A stretch of DNA of 64,000 bases from CAZHRC01 sp964533865 (GTDB lineage Bacteria > Bacillota > Clostridia > Tissierellales > Peptoniphilaceae), in the NCBI GenBank assembly GCA_964533865.1, contig CAZHRC010000003.1, positions 1 through 64,000 on the forward strand, in the 5' to 3' direction. Below, in pieces: positions 41,447 through 51,003 of this stretch (the stretch's first letter is position 1; each line of letters begins with the position of its first letter). The notes below the pieces were generated by a model. It searched no databases. It was not told the DNA's origin and worked only from the letters and a program-made list of their open reading frames with translations. Made by a program: the position numbers and the translations under genes.

Positions 41447-42336
41447 TTACTGCTGATTTTCTCGTTTCAATACATTGAGCGAATGCACGCTGGGGTCTCG
41501 AAGGTAGTCCTCATTCTGCTTATGAGGATCGAGCTCCAAGCGCAGGCTCTCGCCAGTCTTGAACTCAAAAGCCCTATCATCGATGCCTGGCGCAACCGAT
41601 TCGCCGTTTTCCGCCAAAGGAAAAACCTTTCCGATGGCGTATTGGTCTTTAGCCTGCTTGATCAAGATCTTTCTTTCTTCTTTCGCGCTCCCTTTGTACA
41701 CTTCACCTGGATTAAATCCTGATAATCTTTCATTGCCCATATAGGCTTTTCCAGGTTCCGTCTCTGTCATCAACGGAGCGTACATTCCATTTGTCGCGTA
41801 GTCCTCTACGCTGATATCCAAACCGTTGATATGAGCCATAATATAGCCCGACTCCAATCCTTCTGTCGCTAAGTTGATCAATATCCCGTTGAGGTAACCA
41901 TTTATCCCATAGGTCGACAAACTATCCACTACAGCGGTCTTGCTATTCCAACTTGCGCCTGGTTCTTTCGCCTTAGTGATAATAAATTGATCAATAGTCT
42001 TTTTCCAATTCCTTTCCATCGCTTCCATGGCGCGCTGTCGATGACCCTCTTTTCGATCCTCACTCACCGCGCCATCTTTTCCCACTTGCAAAAAAACGTC
42101 CTCGCTTAGAGCAACCACCGCACCGTCAATGGCGCCACCTTTGTCATAAGTGTAATAGATTCTGCTGTTTTCACGTCTACCAACAACCCTTTATCCGCAC
42201 CATAACGCTCGATTTGTTCTTCAATTGTCGAGAGGGACAAATTTTTCTCCGTAATATCATGACTCTTACATCCTCCGATCAGTAATAGGACCGCGAAGAG
42301 ATAGAAAATTGATTTGATTATCGTTTGCTTAGTCAT
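41447..42336 (-). pseudogene. Frameshifted lipoprotein gene, unknown function
   Basis: The first part (from 42336) encodes a lipoprotein signal (KSIFYLFAVLLLIGGC) and about 60 residues up to VDVKTAES. The rest is in another frame, which reads SRIYYTYDKGGAIDGAVVALSED upstream of the first start in that frame and continues to 41447. Both parts read as normal protein and meet at the TTTT at 42168-42171, so one base appears inserted or lost at about 42155-42175. The joined product would be about 295 aa with the motifs NGYLNGILINLATEG and NPGEVYKG; I do not recognise the family. It could be a pseudogene or a sequencing error in a homopolymer. Confidence 0.7.
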
Positions 42337-42626
42337 AGTTTGCTATCCTTAATGTAAGTTTTTTGTAGCATTTACACGTTTTTAGTTAGTATTTAAAACA
42401 AAACTTATTTGTGTGTAGATTCTCTTTCCGCGACTCCTTTAATAATTTCGATTATCATCGGTTAATATCGCTCAATAATAATCATGCACTCTAAAATAAT
42501 ACTCAATTTGTGTACTATTCTTTGGTTATTTCACATTGCTATCTCCCCCTTTCACTATTAATCCGTTTGAGCCCCCTCTTTTGTGACATCTTTTCAAAAC
42601 TTTTTTATGTTCAATAGTTTCCTCGG

Positions 42627-42655
42627 TTGAACAACTCCATTTTTCGGGATATACT
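42627..42655 (+). promoter_or_regulatory. Promoter of the tetrapyrrole operon
   Basis: TTGAAC (42627-42632), 17 bp, TATACT (42650-42655). It lies at the end of a 363-bp AT-rich gene-free stretch with no cobalamin riboswitch or other leader that I can recognise. Confidence 0.7.
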
Positions 42656-42699
42656 AAATCTGTTATGAAAAAAATAACCTGAATTTTTAGGAGTTAACT

Positions 42700-43956
42700 A
42701 TGAATGTTGTCGTCGTAGGTATAAATCATGTGGATACGCCCCTTGAAGTGATGGAACAGGCGACCTTTACGAAACGTATGGCCCGAGAAGCACTGTTGAT
42801 CCTCAAAGGATCAGAGGCGATCGAGGAAGTGGTGATCTTGTCGACTTGCAATCGAAGCGAGATCTACGCCTTCTCCCATGCGCCAGAAGAGGCGGCGAAC
42901 ATCCTCGAGCACTTTTATACCGAAGTCAAATCAAAAGCCTTGGCACCCTATTTGTTTCGCTATATCAACCGCAAGGCTCTTCAGCACTTGTACCAAGTGG
43001 TGACCGGTCTGGATTCCATGATCCTTGGAGAGGACCAAATCCTTGGCCAGGTGAAAAACGCCTTGGAGGTCTCTCAATTACAAGGAACTTGTGGAAAATA
43101 CGGCGCTAAAATTTTCCGCGAAGCCATCACTTTTTCAAAAAAAGTGCGCACTGAGTACAAAATCTCTGAAACCTCGCTTTCCCTGGGGTCGACGGCGGTG
43201 AAGTACCTCAAGAAAACCCACCCTTACTACGCCGATGAAAAGGTGCTGATCATCGGCACCGGGGAGATGGGCACTTTAACCCTTCGCCACTTAGCCGCCG
43301 AAGGGTTTGGCCATATCGCGATGACCAATCGCACCCTACACCCCACAGACGGTTACCAGCCTCTTTTTGAAGGGCTCAACGTCCATCCTTATACCAGTCG
43401 ATACGATCTGATCGCTGAGATGGATGTGGTCATCTGTGCCACCGCCTCGCCTCACTCTGTCCTGCGACTCGAGGAGATGCGCCCTCGCACTAAACCTCTC
43501 ACGATCATCGACTTGGCACTGCCTCGCGACGTAGACCCGGACATCGGGGATATGGACGGTGTGGAACTGATCGCCATAGACGATTTTAATCACCTGATCG
43601 ACGATGCATTGGATTATCGTAAAGAGATCGCCGCTAAAATCGCCGAGATCATCGATCGGGAACTCGATGAGCTCATCGACTGGATTTCCAAATCCAAGGT
43701 GGACCACCTAGTCCGATTTTTTAACCAATCCGCATGCACCCTCGCCGAAGAAACCATACAAGCTCTTAACGAGCGGTTTGCCTTTGAAGGCAAGGATCGC
43801 TCTTACTTGGAAAAGGTGGTAAAGGCGAAATTTCGCCAGATGGTGATGCCCTCGATTCGCAATCTTAAAGCGCTGGAGTCCGACGAAGCCATTGGCGATG
43901 TGGAAAAGGCGATGGGGTTGTTGTTTGTGGATCACCGCGAAGGTCATGACCTATGA
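42700..43956 (+). CDS. hemA: Glutamyl-tRNA reductase
   Basis: This 418-aa enzyme reduces glutamyl-tRNA to glutamate-1-semialdehyde with NADPH. The catalytic domain carries VGINHVDTPLE and ILSTCNRSEIYA (nucleophilic Cys at about 50). The middle part has GLDSMILGEDQILGQVK and the NADPH site LIIGTGEMG near residue 186, and a C-terminal dimerisation helix domain follows. First gene of the operon; it overlaps the next by 4 nt. The ATG follows AGGAG. Confidence 0.95.
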   Translation: MNVVVVGINHVDTPLEVMEQATFTKRMAREALLILKGSEAIEEVVILSTCNRSEIYAFSHAPEEAANILEHFYTEVKSKALAPYLFRYINRKALQHLYQVVTGLDSMILGEDQILGQVKNALEVSQLQGTCGKYGAKIFREAITFSKKVRTEYKISETSLSLGSTAVKYLKKTHPYYADEKVLIIGTGEMGTLTLRHLAAEGFGHIAMTNRTLHPTDGYQPLFEGLNVHPYTSRYDLIAEMDVVICATASPHSVLRLEEMRPRTKPLTIIDLALPRDVDPDIGDMDGVELIAIDDFNHLIDDALDYRKEIAAKIAEIIDRELDELIDWISKSKVDHLVRFFNQSACTLAEETIQALNERFAFEGKDRSYLEKVVKAKFRQMVMPSIRNLKALESDEAIGDVEKAMGLLFVDHREGHDL

Positions 43957-44591
43957 GAGCGCCACTGCTCTTTGATCTCTACGGGAGAGTGGCGGTGGTG
44001 GTTGGATTGGGCAAGTTGGGCCTCGCCCGGGCAAAAACATTGGCGGACTACGGCTGTCAGGTGGTTGGTGTCGATCCGATCAAACCCAAGACTGCCCTCC
44101 CAAAGGGCTGTCAGCTCACTCTCGCCACCTATCAAGTCGAACACCTTGAAGACGCTTTTCTCGTGGTCGCCGCAACTGATGATAAAGCGCTAAATAGGAA
44201 GATCGTCGCCGATGCCAAGGCCCTTTCCATCCTGGTCAACGCGGTAGACAACCCTGCTGACTCGGACTTTATCTTCCCCGCGGTGATTCGCCGGGGGGAC
44301 TTGACCCTTTCTGTCTGCACCGATGGGGCAAGCCCTTCACTCACTGCACAGATTCGCAAGGAACTCGAACAGCGCTATGACGAGAGCTACGCCGAACGGC
44401 TCCGCTATTTAAAAGCACTTCGCCAAAAGATTTTGGGCCAAAACCGAGACCAAAACGAAAAACGACTTGAATTACTGCGCCTCTCCAAGCTGGAGTTGGC
44501 TGAACTTATAAAGGAAGCAAACGATTATGACAATTGTAGTGGGAACCCGGGGAAGTCAACTCGCACTGACCCAGTCGACCCAACTGGTTGA
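43953..44591 (+). CDS. Precorrin-2 dehydrogenase / sirohydrochlorin ferrochelatase (Met8/CysG N-terminal type)
   Basis: This 212-aa protein has the NAD-binding VVVGLGKLGLARA at the N-terminus and the family's hallmark FPAVIRRGDLTLSVCTDGASPSLT (in parts, about 108-135) with VNAVDNPADSDF before it. It oxidises precorrin-2 to sirohydrochlorin and, in some members, inserts iron to make siroheme. The last 65 nt overlap the start of the next gene in another frame, an unusually long overlap; the final 22 residues may be non-essential. Confidence 0.9.
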   Translation: MRAPLLFDLYGRVAVVVGLGKLGLARAKTLADYGCQVVGVDPIKPKTALPKGCQLTLATYQVEHLEDAFLVVAATDDKALNRKIVADAKALSILVNAVDNPADSDFIFPAVIRRGDLTLSVCTDGASPSLTAQIRKELEQRYDESYAERLRYLKALRQKILGQNRDQNEKRLELLRLSKLELAELIKEANDYDNCSGNPGKSTRTDPVDPTG

Positions 44592-46965
44592 CACGTTGAG
44601 AACCGCTCACCCCGACGAAACATTTGACCTTAAAATCATCACCACCAAGGGGGATCGGATTCAACACATCGCTCTGGATAAAATTGGAGACAAGGGCTTG
44701 TTCACCAAAGAATTGGAACACGCACTGCTCTCGGGTGAAATCGATATGGCGATTCACAGCATGAAAGATATGCCTTCTCAATTGCCCGATGGTCTCACTC
44801 TGGCTGCCCCTTCCAAACGGGAAGACCCGGCAGATGTACTGCTCACTCCCCATCCCATCACTTCTCTTTTGGACCTACCAAAAAATGCCCGGATCGCCAC
44901 GGGAAGCAAACGGAGAGCCTTTCAACTCAAAGCTCTCCGACCGGATGCGATTATTGAAGGCATTCGCGGAAATGTGGACACAAGGATACGAAAAATGCAC
45001 GATCTGGGCTATGACGGCATCCTACTCGCTGCCGCCGGCCTCAAACGCTTGGGGATTTACGATAGTCCTGACTACCATAGGATTCGCTTGGAACCTCGAA
45101 CGTTCATACCCGCCACCTGCCAAGGAGTGCTCGCTGTGGAAATCCGGGAAGGAGATGGGAAAATCCGACACCTGTTGGAGGGGATCACCGACCCCCTCGC
45201 TCAACGACAGATGAAAGCAGAGCGCGCTTTTCTTGAAACGCTGAACGGAACATGCCATCTTCCCATGGGCGCCTATCTCCACATCGACGGCGAAACGTCC
45301 ACCCTGTATGGGTTATACGGCAACGAAGAAAAGATAGTCATCGACTCTATTACCGGCACATCTGGCGATGAACGAGAAATGGGTATCGCTTTGGCAAAAC
45401 AACTAAAAGCAAAACTCTCACCCATAAAAAAGGGCATCGTCTACCTTACTGGAGGCGGTTGTGGCGATCCTGGACTACTCACATTAAAAGCCTACGAAGC
45501 CCTTGGACGCTGCGATGCTCTCGTCTACGACGCCCTCGTCAGCGATGCGCTTTTGCACCACGTTCCATCTACTTGTGAAAAGATTTATGTTGGTAAGCGC
45601 GCTAAAAACCACGCCCTCCCCCAAGAGGAGATTAATCGACTTTTGGTTCAACTGGCAAATGACGGAAAGACGGTGGTGCGTCTAAAAGGCGGGGATCCTT
45701 ACGTCTTTGGCCGCGGAGGTGAAGAAGGGGAAGCCCTTTACGACGCCGGCATCCCCTTTGAAGTCATCCCTGGGATCACTTCGGTGATTGGCGGACTCGC
45801 CTATGCTGGCATTCCCATCACCCATAGAGACTGTGCCTCTTCCTTTCAAGTGGTCACCGGCCACTTAAAAGACGACACTTCTGATCTCGATTGGCCAACT
45901 TTGGCAAAGACGACTGGCACCCTCGTGTTTTTAATGGGCATATCCAATTTAAAAACCATAGCCAACGCGCTCATCGCCAACGGCATGGCCGCTACCACCC
46001 CTGCCGCTCTAGTTCACCGAGCGTCCACTCCCTACCAACGGGTGGTAGCCGGTGAGTTGAGGGAACTCTACGCCCTCGCCCAAACCCACCACATCACCGC
46101 GCCAAGCCTTATCGTCATCGGAGACGTGGTCCTCAAACGAGAGAGCCTGAGGTTTTACGATCGATTGCCCCTCTTTGGAAAATCTGTGGTAGTCACTCGC
46201 TCGCGCACCCAAAGCTCGGAAATGGCAAAGCGCATCTCCGAACTCGGCGGGATCCCCATCCTCTTTCCGACGATCACCATCGCGCCTATACCCGATGGCA
46301 TCGAGCGCCTAAAAAGGGCATTGACCTCGCAGTCGACCTACTCCCATCTGGTGTTGACCAGCGTAAATGCGGTAATGCTGCTTTTTGAGACCTTATCCCA
46401 CTTAGGAAAAGACGCCAGAGCTTTGGCAAACCTCCACATCTCCGCTATCGGTTCTGCCACTGCCACTCACCTTGCCAATCGCGGGATAAAGCCGGATTTT
46501 ATCCCCAAAAGTTATGTGGGAGAAGCCCTCGTCGAAGGCTTAAAGCCAACATTGACCAAGGAATCCCACATTCTCCTACCCCATTCCAAAAACGCGCGAC
46601 CAATGATGGCAGAAGCTCTCAAAAAAGTATGCGCCTTAGAAGAAATCTTCATTTATGAAACCCTGCGCGCCGAGAATCCCGACTACGATCTGCGACAAGC
46701 CTTGACCGAACACAGCATCGATGCCATCACCTTTACCAGCTCCACCACAGTATCGTATTTTCTGGACATCCTCGGAAGCGCAGCCACGCCTCTCTTAGCA
46801 AACTGTACTTGCGCCTCCATCGGACCCGAAACCTCGAAAAAAATGAGGGAATTAGGGATCTCCGTGGATGTTGAAGCGACCACATACACCATTGATGGCT
46901 TATTGGAAGCCTTATTAGAGAAAGAAGGTCAATCATGTTACCCACCAGACTTCGAAAATCAGTAG
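44527..46965 (+). CDS. hemC-cobA-hemD: Trifunctional fusion: porphobilinogen deaminase (HemC), uroporphyrinogen-III methyltransferase (CobA), uroporphyrinogen-III synthase (HemD)
   Basis: This 812-aa protein strings together three successive activities. HemC spans 1-300: VGTRGSQLALTQ, IHSMKDMP with the catalytic Asp81, and TCHLPMGAY with the cofactor Cys243. CobA spans 302-540: VYLTGGGCGDPGLLTLKA, VVRLKGGDPYVFGRGGEE, EVIPGITSV and PSLIVIGDVV, all SUMT hallmarks. HemD spans 550-800: VVVTRSRTQSSEMAKRI, LTSVNAV and ITFTSSTTV. It would turn porphobilinogen into uroporphyrinogen III and on to precorrin-2. The ATG at 44527 follows AAGGAAG. CobA-HemD fusions are known in Clostridia; addition of HemC at the N-terminus is uncommon. 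Confidence 0.93.
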   Translation: MTIVVGTRGSQLALTQSTQLVDTLRTAHPDETFDLKIITTKGDRIQHIALDKIGDKGLFTKELEHALLSGEIDMAIHSMKDMPSQLPDGLTLAAPSKREDPADVLLTPHPITSLLDLPKNARIATGSKRRAFQLKALRPDAIIEGIRGNVDTRIRKMHDLGYDGILLAAAGLKRLGIYDSPDYHRIRLEPRTFIPATCQGVLAVEIREGDGKIRHLLEGITDPLAQRQMKAERAFLETLNGTCHLPMGAYLHIDGETSTLYGLYGNEEKIVIDSITGTSGDEREMGIALAKQLKAKLSPIKKGIVYLTGGGCGDPGLLTLKAYEALGRCDALVYDALVSDALLHHVPSTCEKIYVGKRAKNHALPQEEINRLLVQLANDGKTVVRLKGGDPYVFGRGGEEGEALYDAGIPFEVIPGITSVIGGLAYAGIPITHRDCASSFQVVTGHLKDDTSDLDWPTLAKTTGTLVFLMGISNLKTIANALIANGMAATTPAALVHRASTPYQRVVAGELRELYALAQTHHITAPSLIVIGDVVLKRESLRFYDRLPLFGKSVVVTRSRTQSSEMAKRISELGGIPILFPTITIAPIPDGIERLKRALTSQSTYSHLVLTSVNAVMLLFETLSHLGKDARALANLHISAIGSATATHLANRGIKPDFIPKSYVGEALVEGLKPTLTKESHILLPHSKNARPMMAEALKKVCALEEIFIYETLRAENPDYDLRQALTEHSIDAITFTSSTTVSYFLDILGSAATPLLANCTCASIGPETSKKMRELGISVDVEATTYTIDGLLEALLEKEGQSCYPPDFENQ

Positions 46966-47903
46966 CTATGCGAAACCTCATTCGAGAGACCAGCCTCTCG
47001 ATGAACGATTTGGTCTACCCCCTGTTTATCGTGGAAGGGGAAAATATTAAACGCGAAATATCGTCGATGAAAAATCAGTACCATCTGTCCTTGGATCGGT
47101 TGGAGGAGGAAATTCTAGAACTCAAAGGCTTAGACATATCCGCGGTACTCCTCTTTGGCGTTCCCGATTGCAAAGATGCCCTAGCCACGCCCGCCTTCTA
47201 TGATGATGGTATTGTTCAACAAGCGATTCGCGCAATCAAAAAAATAGACCCGGAAATGATGGTCATCACCGATGTCTGTCTTTGTGAACACAAATCTGAC
47301 GGGCACTGCTGCTTTTTTGCTGCCGATGGCTCTATCGATAGAGCGCGCACCCTAGATGCGCTGTGTCGCACAGCGATCAGCCACGCCCGCGCCGGAGCCG
47401 ATATGGTGGCACCATCGGATATGATGGACGGTCGAGTCGCAGCGATGCGAGAGGCTCTCAACAGTGCCGGGTATGAATCCACCCCGATTATGGCTTATTC
47501 AGCAAAGTACGCATCAAGCTTTTACGGCCCTTTTCGAGAAGCGGCAAACTCTGCACCCACCCACGGCGATCGCAAAGCCTATCAAATGGACCCGGCAAAT
47601 TGCTTGGAAGCATTGAAAGAAATTCAATTAGACATCGAAGAAGGGGCGGATATCATCATGGTCAAACCGGCAATGCCCTACTTAGATATCATCGCCAAAG
47701 GTTCTGAACTCTCCTACCTCCCCATGGCAGCCTATCAAGTCAGCGGTGAATACGCGATGTTGACCAACGCAGTAGACGCTGGATTATTGGATGAACAAGC
47801 CATTTACGAAAGCCTTATCGCCATCAAACGTGCAGGCGCAAAGATTATCATCTCTTATTTCGCCAAAGATCTTCCCCGTTTGTTAAAGGAGTATGCCCTA
47901 TGA
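46935..47903 (+). CDS. hemB: Porphobilinogen synthase (delta-aminolevulinate dehydratase)
   Basis: This 322-aa TIM-barrel enzyme condenses two 5-aminolevulinate to porphobilinogen. It has the zinc cysteines in DVCLCEHKSDGHCC, so it is the zinc-dependent type. The two active-site lysines lie in AYSAKYASSFYGPF and MVKPAMPYLD, and SGEYAM follows. Its start overlaps the end of the fusion gene by 31 nt. Confidence 0.95.
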   Translation: MLPTRLRKSVAMRNLIRETSLSMNDLVYPLFIVEGENIKREISSMKNQYHLSLDRLEEEILELKGLDISAVLLFGVPDCKDALATPAFYDDGIVQQAIRAIKKIDPEMMVITDVCLCEHKSDGHCCFFAADGSIDRARTLDALCRTAISHARAGADMVAPSDMMDGRVAAMREALNSAGYESTPIMAYSAKYASSFYGPFREAANSAPTHGDRKAYQMDPANCLEALKEIQLDIEEGADIIMVKPAMPYLDIIAKGSELSYLPMAAYQVSGEYAMLTNAVDAGLLDEQAIYESLIAIKRAGAKIIISYFAKDLPRLLKEYAL

Positions 47904-49198
47904 GACACGACCGATCCGTTACCCTCTATGAAAGTGCGTGCCACATCATTCCAGGCGGGGTCAACAGCCCTGTCCGCGCCTTCCAATCGGTGGGGATGCC
48001 GCCGATTTTTGTCGAGCGAGGAGAAGGCGCCACGCTCTACGATGTGGACGGCAACGCCTACACCGACTACATCTGCTCATGGGGCCCTCTGATCCTTGGC
48101 CACGCCTCAGAGGTATATTACCGTGGAGTGGAAGATGCTCTAAAACATGGCAACACTTACGGTGCTCCCACCGCCCTCGAGGTTTCCCTCGCAACTCTGA
48201 TCACCGAGGCGCTGCCTTCTGTGGATATGGTGCGCATGGTAAACTCCGGCACCGAAGCGGCTATGTCTGCCATTCGCGTTGCGCGAGGCTATACTGGAAA
48301 ACACAAAATCATAAAATTTGAGGGGTGTTATCATGGCCACTCCGATGCCCTCTTGGTCAAATCTGGCTCTGGCGCCCTCACTTACGGTGTCCCCACTAGC
48401 GCAGGGGTCACCCCTGGCGCTGCCTGTGATACCCTTGTCGCCACCTTCAACGATATCGATTCGGTAGCGGCTCTCTTTGAAGAAAACAGAGGGGAAATCT
48501 CAGGGGTCATCGTCGAACCCGTAGCGGGCAACATGGGGGTCGTCGCGCCCCAACCTGAGTTTTTGGCTGACCTGAGAGCCCTCACTTCGGCAAACAACGC
48601 CCTCCTCATTTTCGATGAAGTGATCACCGGTTTTCGCCTGAGTTACTCTGGCGCTCAAGGCCTCTACGGCATCGATCCCGACCTGACTATACTTGGCAAA
48701 ATCATTGGTGGGGGCATGCCCGTCGGCGCATTTGGGGGCAAAAGGGAAATCATGAATTGCCTAGCGCCCAACGGCCCAGTCTACCAAGCAGGCACCCTTT
48801 CTGGCAACCCCATCGCCATGACCATGGGCATCAACACGTTGACCTATTTGAAAAACCACCCCGAAGTTTACGACCACATGGAATCCCTCGCTATCCGACT
48901 GGAAAAGGGCTTTAACGACAACATCAAAAAAACGGGGATAAACGCCACTCTCACCCGTGAAAAAGCGATGCTCACCTTGTTCTTTGCCAAAGGACCCATG
49001 GTGAACTTCAACTCGGTCAACCAATCGGACACCGCCCTTTACGCAAGATACTTCAAAGAAATGCTCGATCGCGGTCAGCTGATGCCCCCATCGCAGTTTG
49101 AAGGCATCTTCCTCTCCTACGCCCATACTGAGGCGTTGATCGATGAAACCATCGAAGCGAATCGGGCTGCCCTTCAAGCGATAACTTCAATGGAGTAA
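47900..49198 (+). CDS. hemL: Glutamate-1-semialdehyde 2,1-aminomutase
   Basis: This 432-aa PLP enzyme makes 5-aminolevulinate from glutamate-1-semialdehyde. Visible are PGGVNSPVRAF at the N-terminus, VNSGTEAAMSAIRVARG, FEGCYHGHSDALL, IFDEVITGFR and the PLP lysine in LGKIIGGGMPVGAFGG. A 4-nt overlap joins it to hemB. It completes the set from glutamyl-tRNA to precorrin-2; no hemE, hemN or hemH follows, so the operon serves siroheme/cobalamin rather than heme. Confidence 0.95.
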   Translation: MRHDRSVTLYESACHIIPGGVNSPVRAFQSVGMPPIFVERGEGATLYDVDGNAYTDYICSWGPLILGHASEVYYRGVEDALKHGNTYGAPTALEVSLATLITEALPSVDMVRMVNSGTEAAMSAIRVARGYTGKHKIIKFEGCYHGHSDALLVKSGSGALTYGVPTSAGVTPGAACDTLVATFNDIDSVAALFEENRGEISGVIVEPVAGNMGVVAPQPEFLADLRALTSANNALLIFDEVITGFRLSYSGAQGLYGIDPDLTILGKIIGGGMPVGAFGGKREIMNCLAPNGPVYQAGTLSGNPIAMTMGINTLTYLKNHPEVYDHMESLAIRLEKGFNDNIKKTGINATLTREKAMLTLFFAKGPMVNFNSVNQSDTALYARYFKEMLDRGQLMPPSQFEGIFLSYAHTEALIDETIEANRAALQAITSME

Positions 49199-49228
49199 GG
49201 GAATTGAATCCCTTCTCACCTCCTTAAT

Positions 49229-49286
49229 GAGAGGGTTGCCGATGGCTGCTTAGCATGGTGCTACGCAGCCAAGTGCCATCCTCTTT
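49229..49286 (+). other. Structured hairpin after hemL
   Basis: GAGAGG (49229-49234) can pair with CCTCTT (49280-49285), and GGCTGC (49244-49249) with GCAGCC (49265-49270), with TAGCA/TGCTA stacked inside. An alternative pairing GATGGC/GCCATC competes with it. There is no T-run. It may be a terminator or 3' stabiliser of the tetrapyrrole operon; the rest of the 290-bp gap holds only the next terminator. Confidence 0.4.
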
Positions 49287-49344
49287 CACGTTATGCCGAT
49301 ATGTTATGCTCAACCAACATGATTTGACTAAGAGCCAAAAAAGA

Positions 49345-49378
49345 AAGCTATCCCATGCCGAGATCGGCGAGATAGCTT
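49345..49378 (-). terminator. Terminator of the hydantoinase gene
   Basis: AAGCTATC (49345-49352) pairs with GATAGCTT (49371-49378), and GCCGA with TCGGC inside. On the minus strand the stem is followed by TCTTTTTTGG. Confidence 0.75.
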
Positions 49379-49489
49379 GTTTGTGTGATAGATACGATCA
49401 AAAACAGATGCCACTTTTAGTTGCCGCTCTCCCTAAGACGCTGGCAACTCAGCTGGCTGATCGCGTGATGTGGCGATTGGCACTTGGGT

Positions 49490-50872
49490 TTAGACGCTTC
49501 TGCTCCTATGCAAAAACTCCCCTTCCCCCTCTGCGCCAAAAAAGACGTTGTCCTCTGCGATCAATTTGCCTTTGGAATACACTTGATGGATGGTGCCTTG
49601 AACTTCCCAGCCTTCGTAAGCGCAATAGTCGCAGGCGGAAATGGTGTTTTCTTTACTCAGGATTTGGGTTTTTCTGGGGTCGATGATGACGATATCCGCA
49701 TCGCTACCCGGTTCTAATGTGCCTTTTTGAGGGTATAGACCAAAAATCTTTGCCGGGTTGGTGGCCATAACTTCCACAAAACGATTCAAGGATATACGCC
49801 CTTTCATCACTCCTTCGGAAAAGATGAGTCGCACTCGTTCTTCGACGCCTGGTGTACCACCAGGTGCTTTGGTGAAGTCGTCAATGCCATCTCTTTTTTG
49901 AGCGAGGGTAAATGGGCAGTGATCGGTCGCGATGACTTGGACGGTGCCATCTTCTACAGCTTTCCACAGGGCTTCAGCATCATGATCGGTGCGCAAAGGT
50001 GGTGCACACAAATATTTAAGGCCTTCTTCAACACCGTTTGCGTAATAAGCCTTCTCAGTCAACAACAAATACTGTGGGCAAGTTTCCACGTAGAGTCTGT
50101 CATAACCTCGCTCCCTTGCCACGCGAACCGCGTCTAGACTCTCTTTTGTCGAGGTGTGCACCAAGTACAGCGGTGCATCATTAGCCATGGACCCGATTTC
50201 GATCAATCGGCCTATGGTTTCAGACTCGGTGCGATTTGGGCGGCTTTTGGCGTGGAAGATCGGAGCGGTTTCCCCTTCGCCTACGTATTTTTCCCTTAAA
50301 AAATTGGTGATGTCGTCGTTTTCCGCATGGACGGTCAAGAGTCCACCGGTTTTATCCATGGTCTCTAATATTCTTAGAAAATCTGAGTCGGACATTTTGA
50401 ACCCATAAGTGGAATAGCCTTTAAAACTAGGAATGCCTTCGTTGGTGACGATGCCTTCGAGTTCTTCGAGAATCGCTTCGTCAACGTGCTGAAACACCCC
50501 ATGAAAGCCGTAATCGATGGCGGATTTCTTTGCTTTTTCATGGTATTGGTCAATGGAGTAGTGAAGATCACACCCCGCTGGACCAAATCCGATATGGTCG
50601 ATAATAGTCGTCGTCCCGCCCACTGCCGCAGCTGCCGTCCCTGTATAAAAGTCGTCTACCGATCGATATTTTTCAGATTGTTGCAGCTCCATGTGGGTGT
50701 GGGCGTCGATCATGCCTGGAAGGACGTACATCCCCTGTGCATCCACAATACTATCCCAGGTCTCTGCCAAGTTTTCTCCGATTGCCGAGATTTTTCCTTC
50801 CTCTACGCGCACGTCGAGTTTGCGTTCATCTGATCCTATGACGACAGTGCCGTTTGCGATTACTAATGCCAT
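49490..50872 (-). CDS. Dihydropyrimidinase / D-hydantoinase family cyclic amidohydrolase
   Basis: This 460-aa amidohydrolase has the binuclear metal site of the family: DAHTHMEL (HxH), the carbamylated lysine in PSFKGYSTYGF at about 150, VHAEND, LVHTST and ATDHCPF (last Asp). It opens cyclic imides such as dihydrouracil or hydantoins. The GYSTYGFKMSD loop is typical of hydantoinases rather than dihydroorotase. It has no partner gene (carbamoylase, beta-ureidopropionase or dihydropyrimidine dehydrogenase) next to it, so the substrate is open. Single gene on the minus strand. Confidence 0.88.
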   Translation of the reverse strand: MALVIANGTVVIGSDERKLDVRVEEGKISAIGENLAETWDSIVDAQGMYVLPGMIDAHTHMELQQSEKYRSVDDFYTGTAAAAVGGTTTIIDHIGFGPAGCDLHYSIDQYHEKAKKSAIDYGFHGVFQHVDEAILEELEGIVTNEGIPSFKGYSTYGFKMSDSDFLRILETMDKTGGLLTVHAENDDITNFLREKYVGEGETAPIFHAKSRPNRTESETIGRLIEIGSMANDAPLYLVHTSTKESLDAVRVARERGYDRLYVETCPQYLLLTEKAYYANGVEEGLKYLCAPPLRTDHDAEALWKAVEDGTVQVIATDHCPFTLAQKRDGIDDFTKAPGGTPGVEERVRLIFSEGVMKGRISLNRFVEVMATNPAKIFGLYPQKGTLEPGSDADIVIIDPRKTQILSKENTISACDYCAYEGWEVQGTIHQVYSKGKLIAEDNVFFGAEGEGEFLHRSRSV

Positions 50873-51003
50873 AATGTCCTCCTCTTATCCTTATTGTGAT
50901 ATTCCATTTGCTTAATTACATTTTACCCCTTTCTCTACGCTTTTCCTATAGGTTTCCCTCTTTTTCTCCAATGGGGTATGTATGGTATGAGGAGGGATAA
51001 ACC

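Noticed and set aside
49255..49686. 143-aa ORF on the plus strand
   Set aside because: No ribosome site. It overlaps a terminator hairpin and the 3' part of the hydantoinase gene, and its composition is not protein-like.
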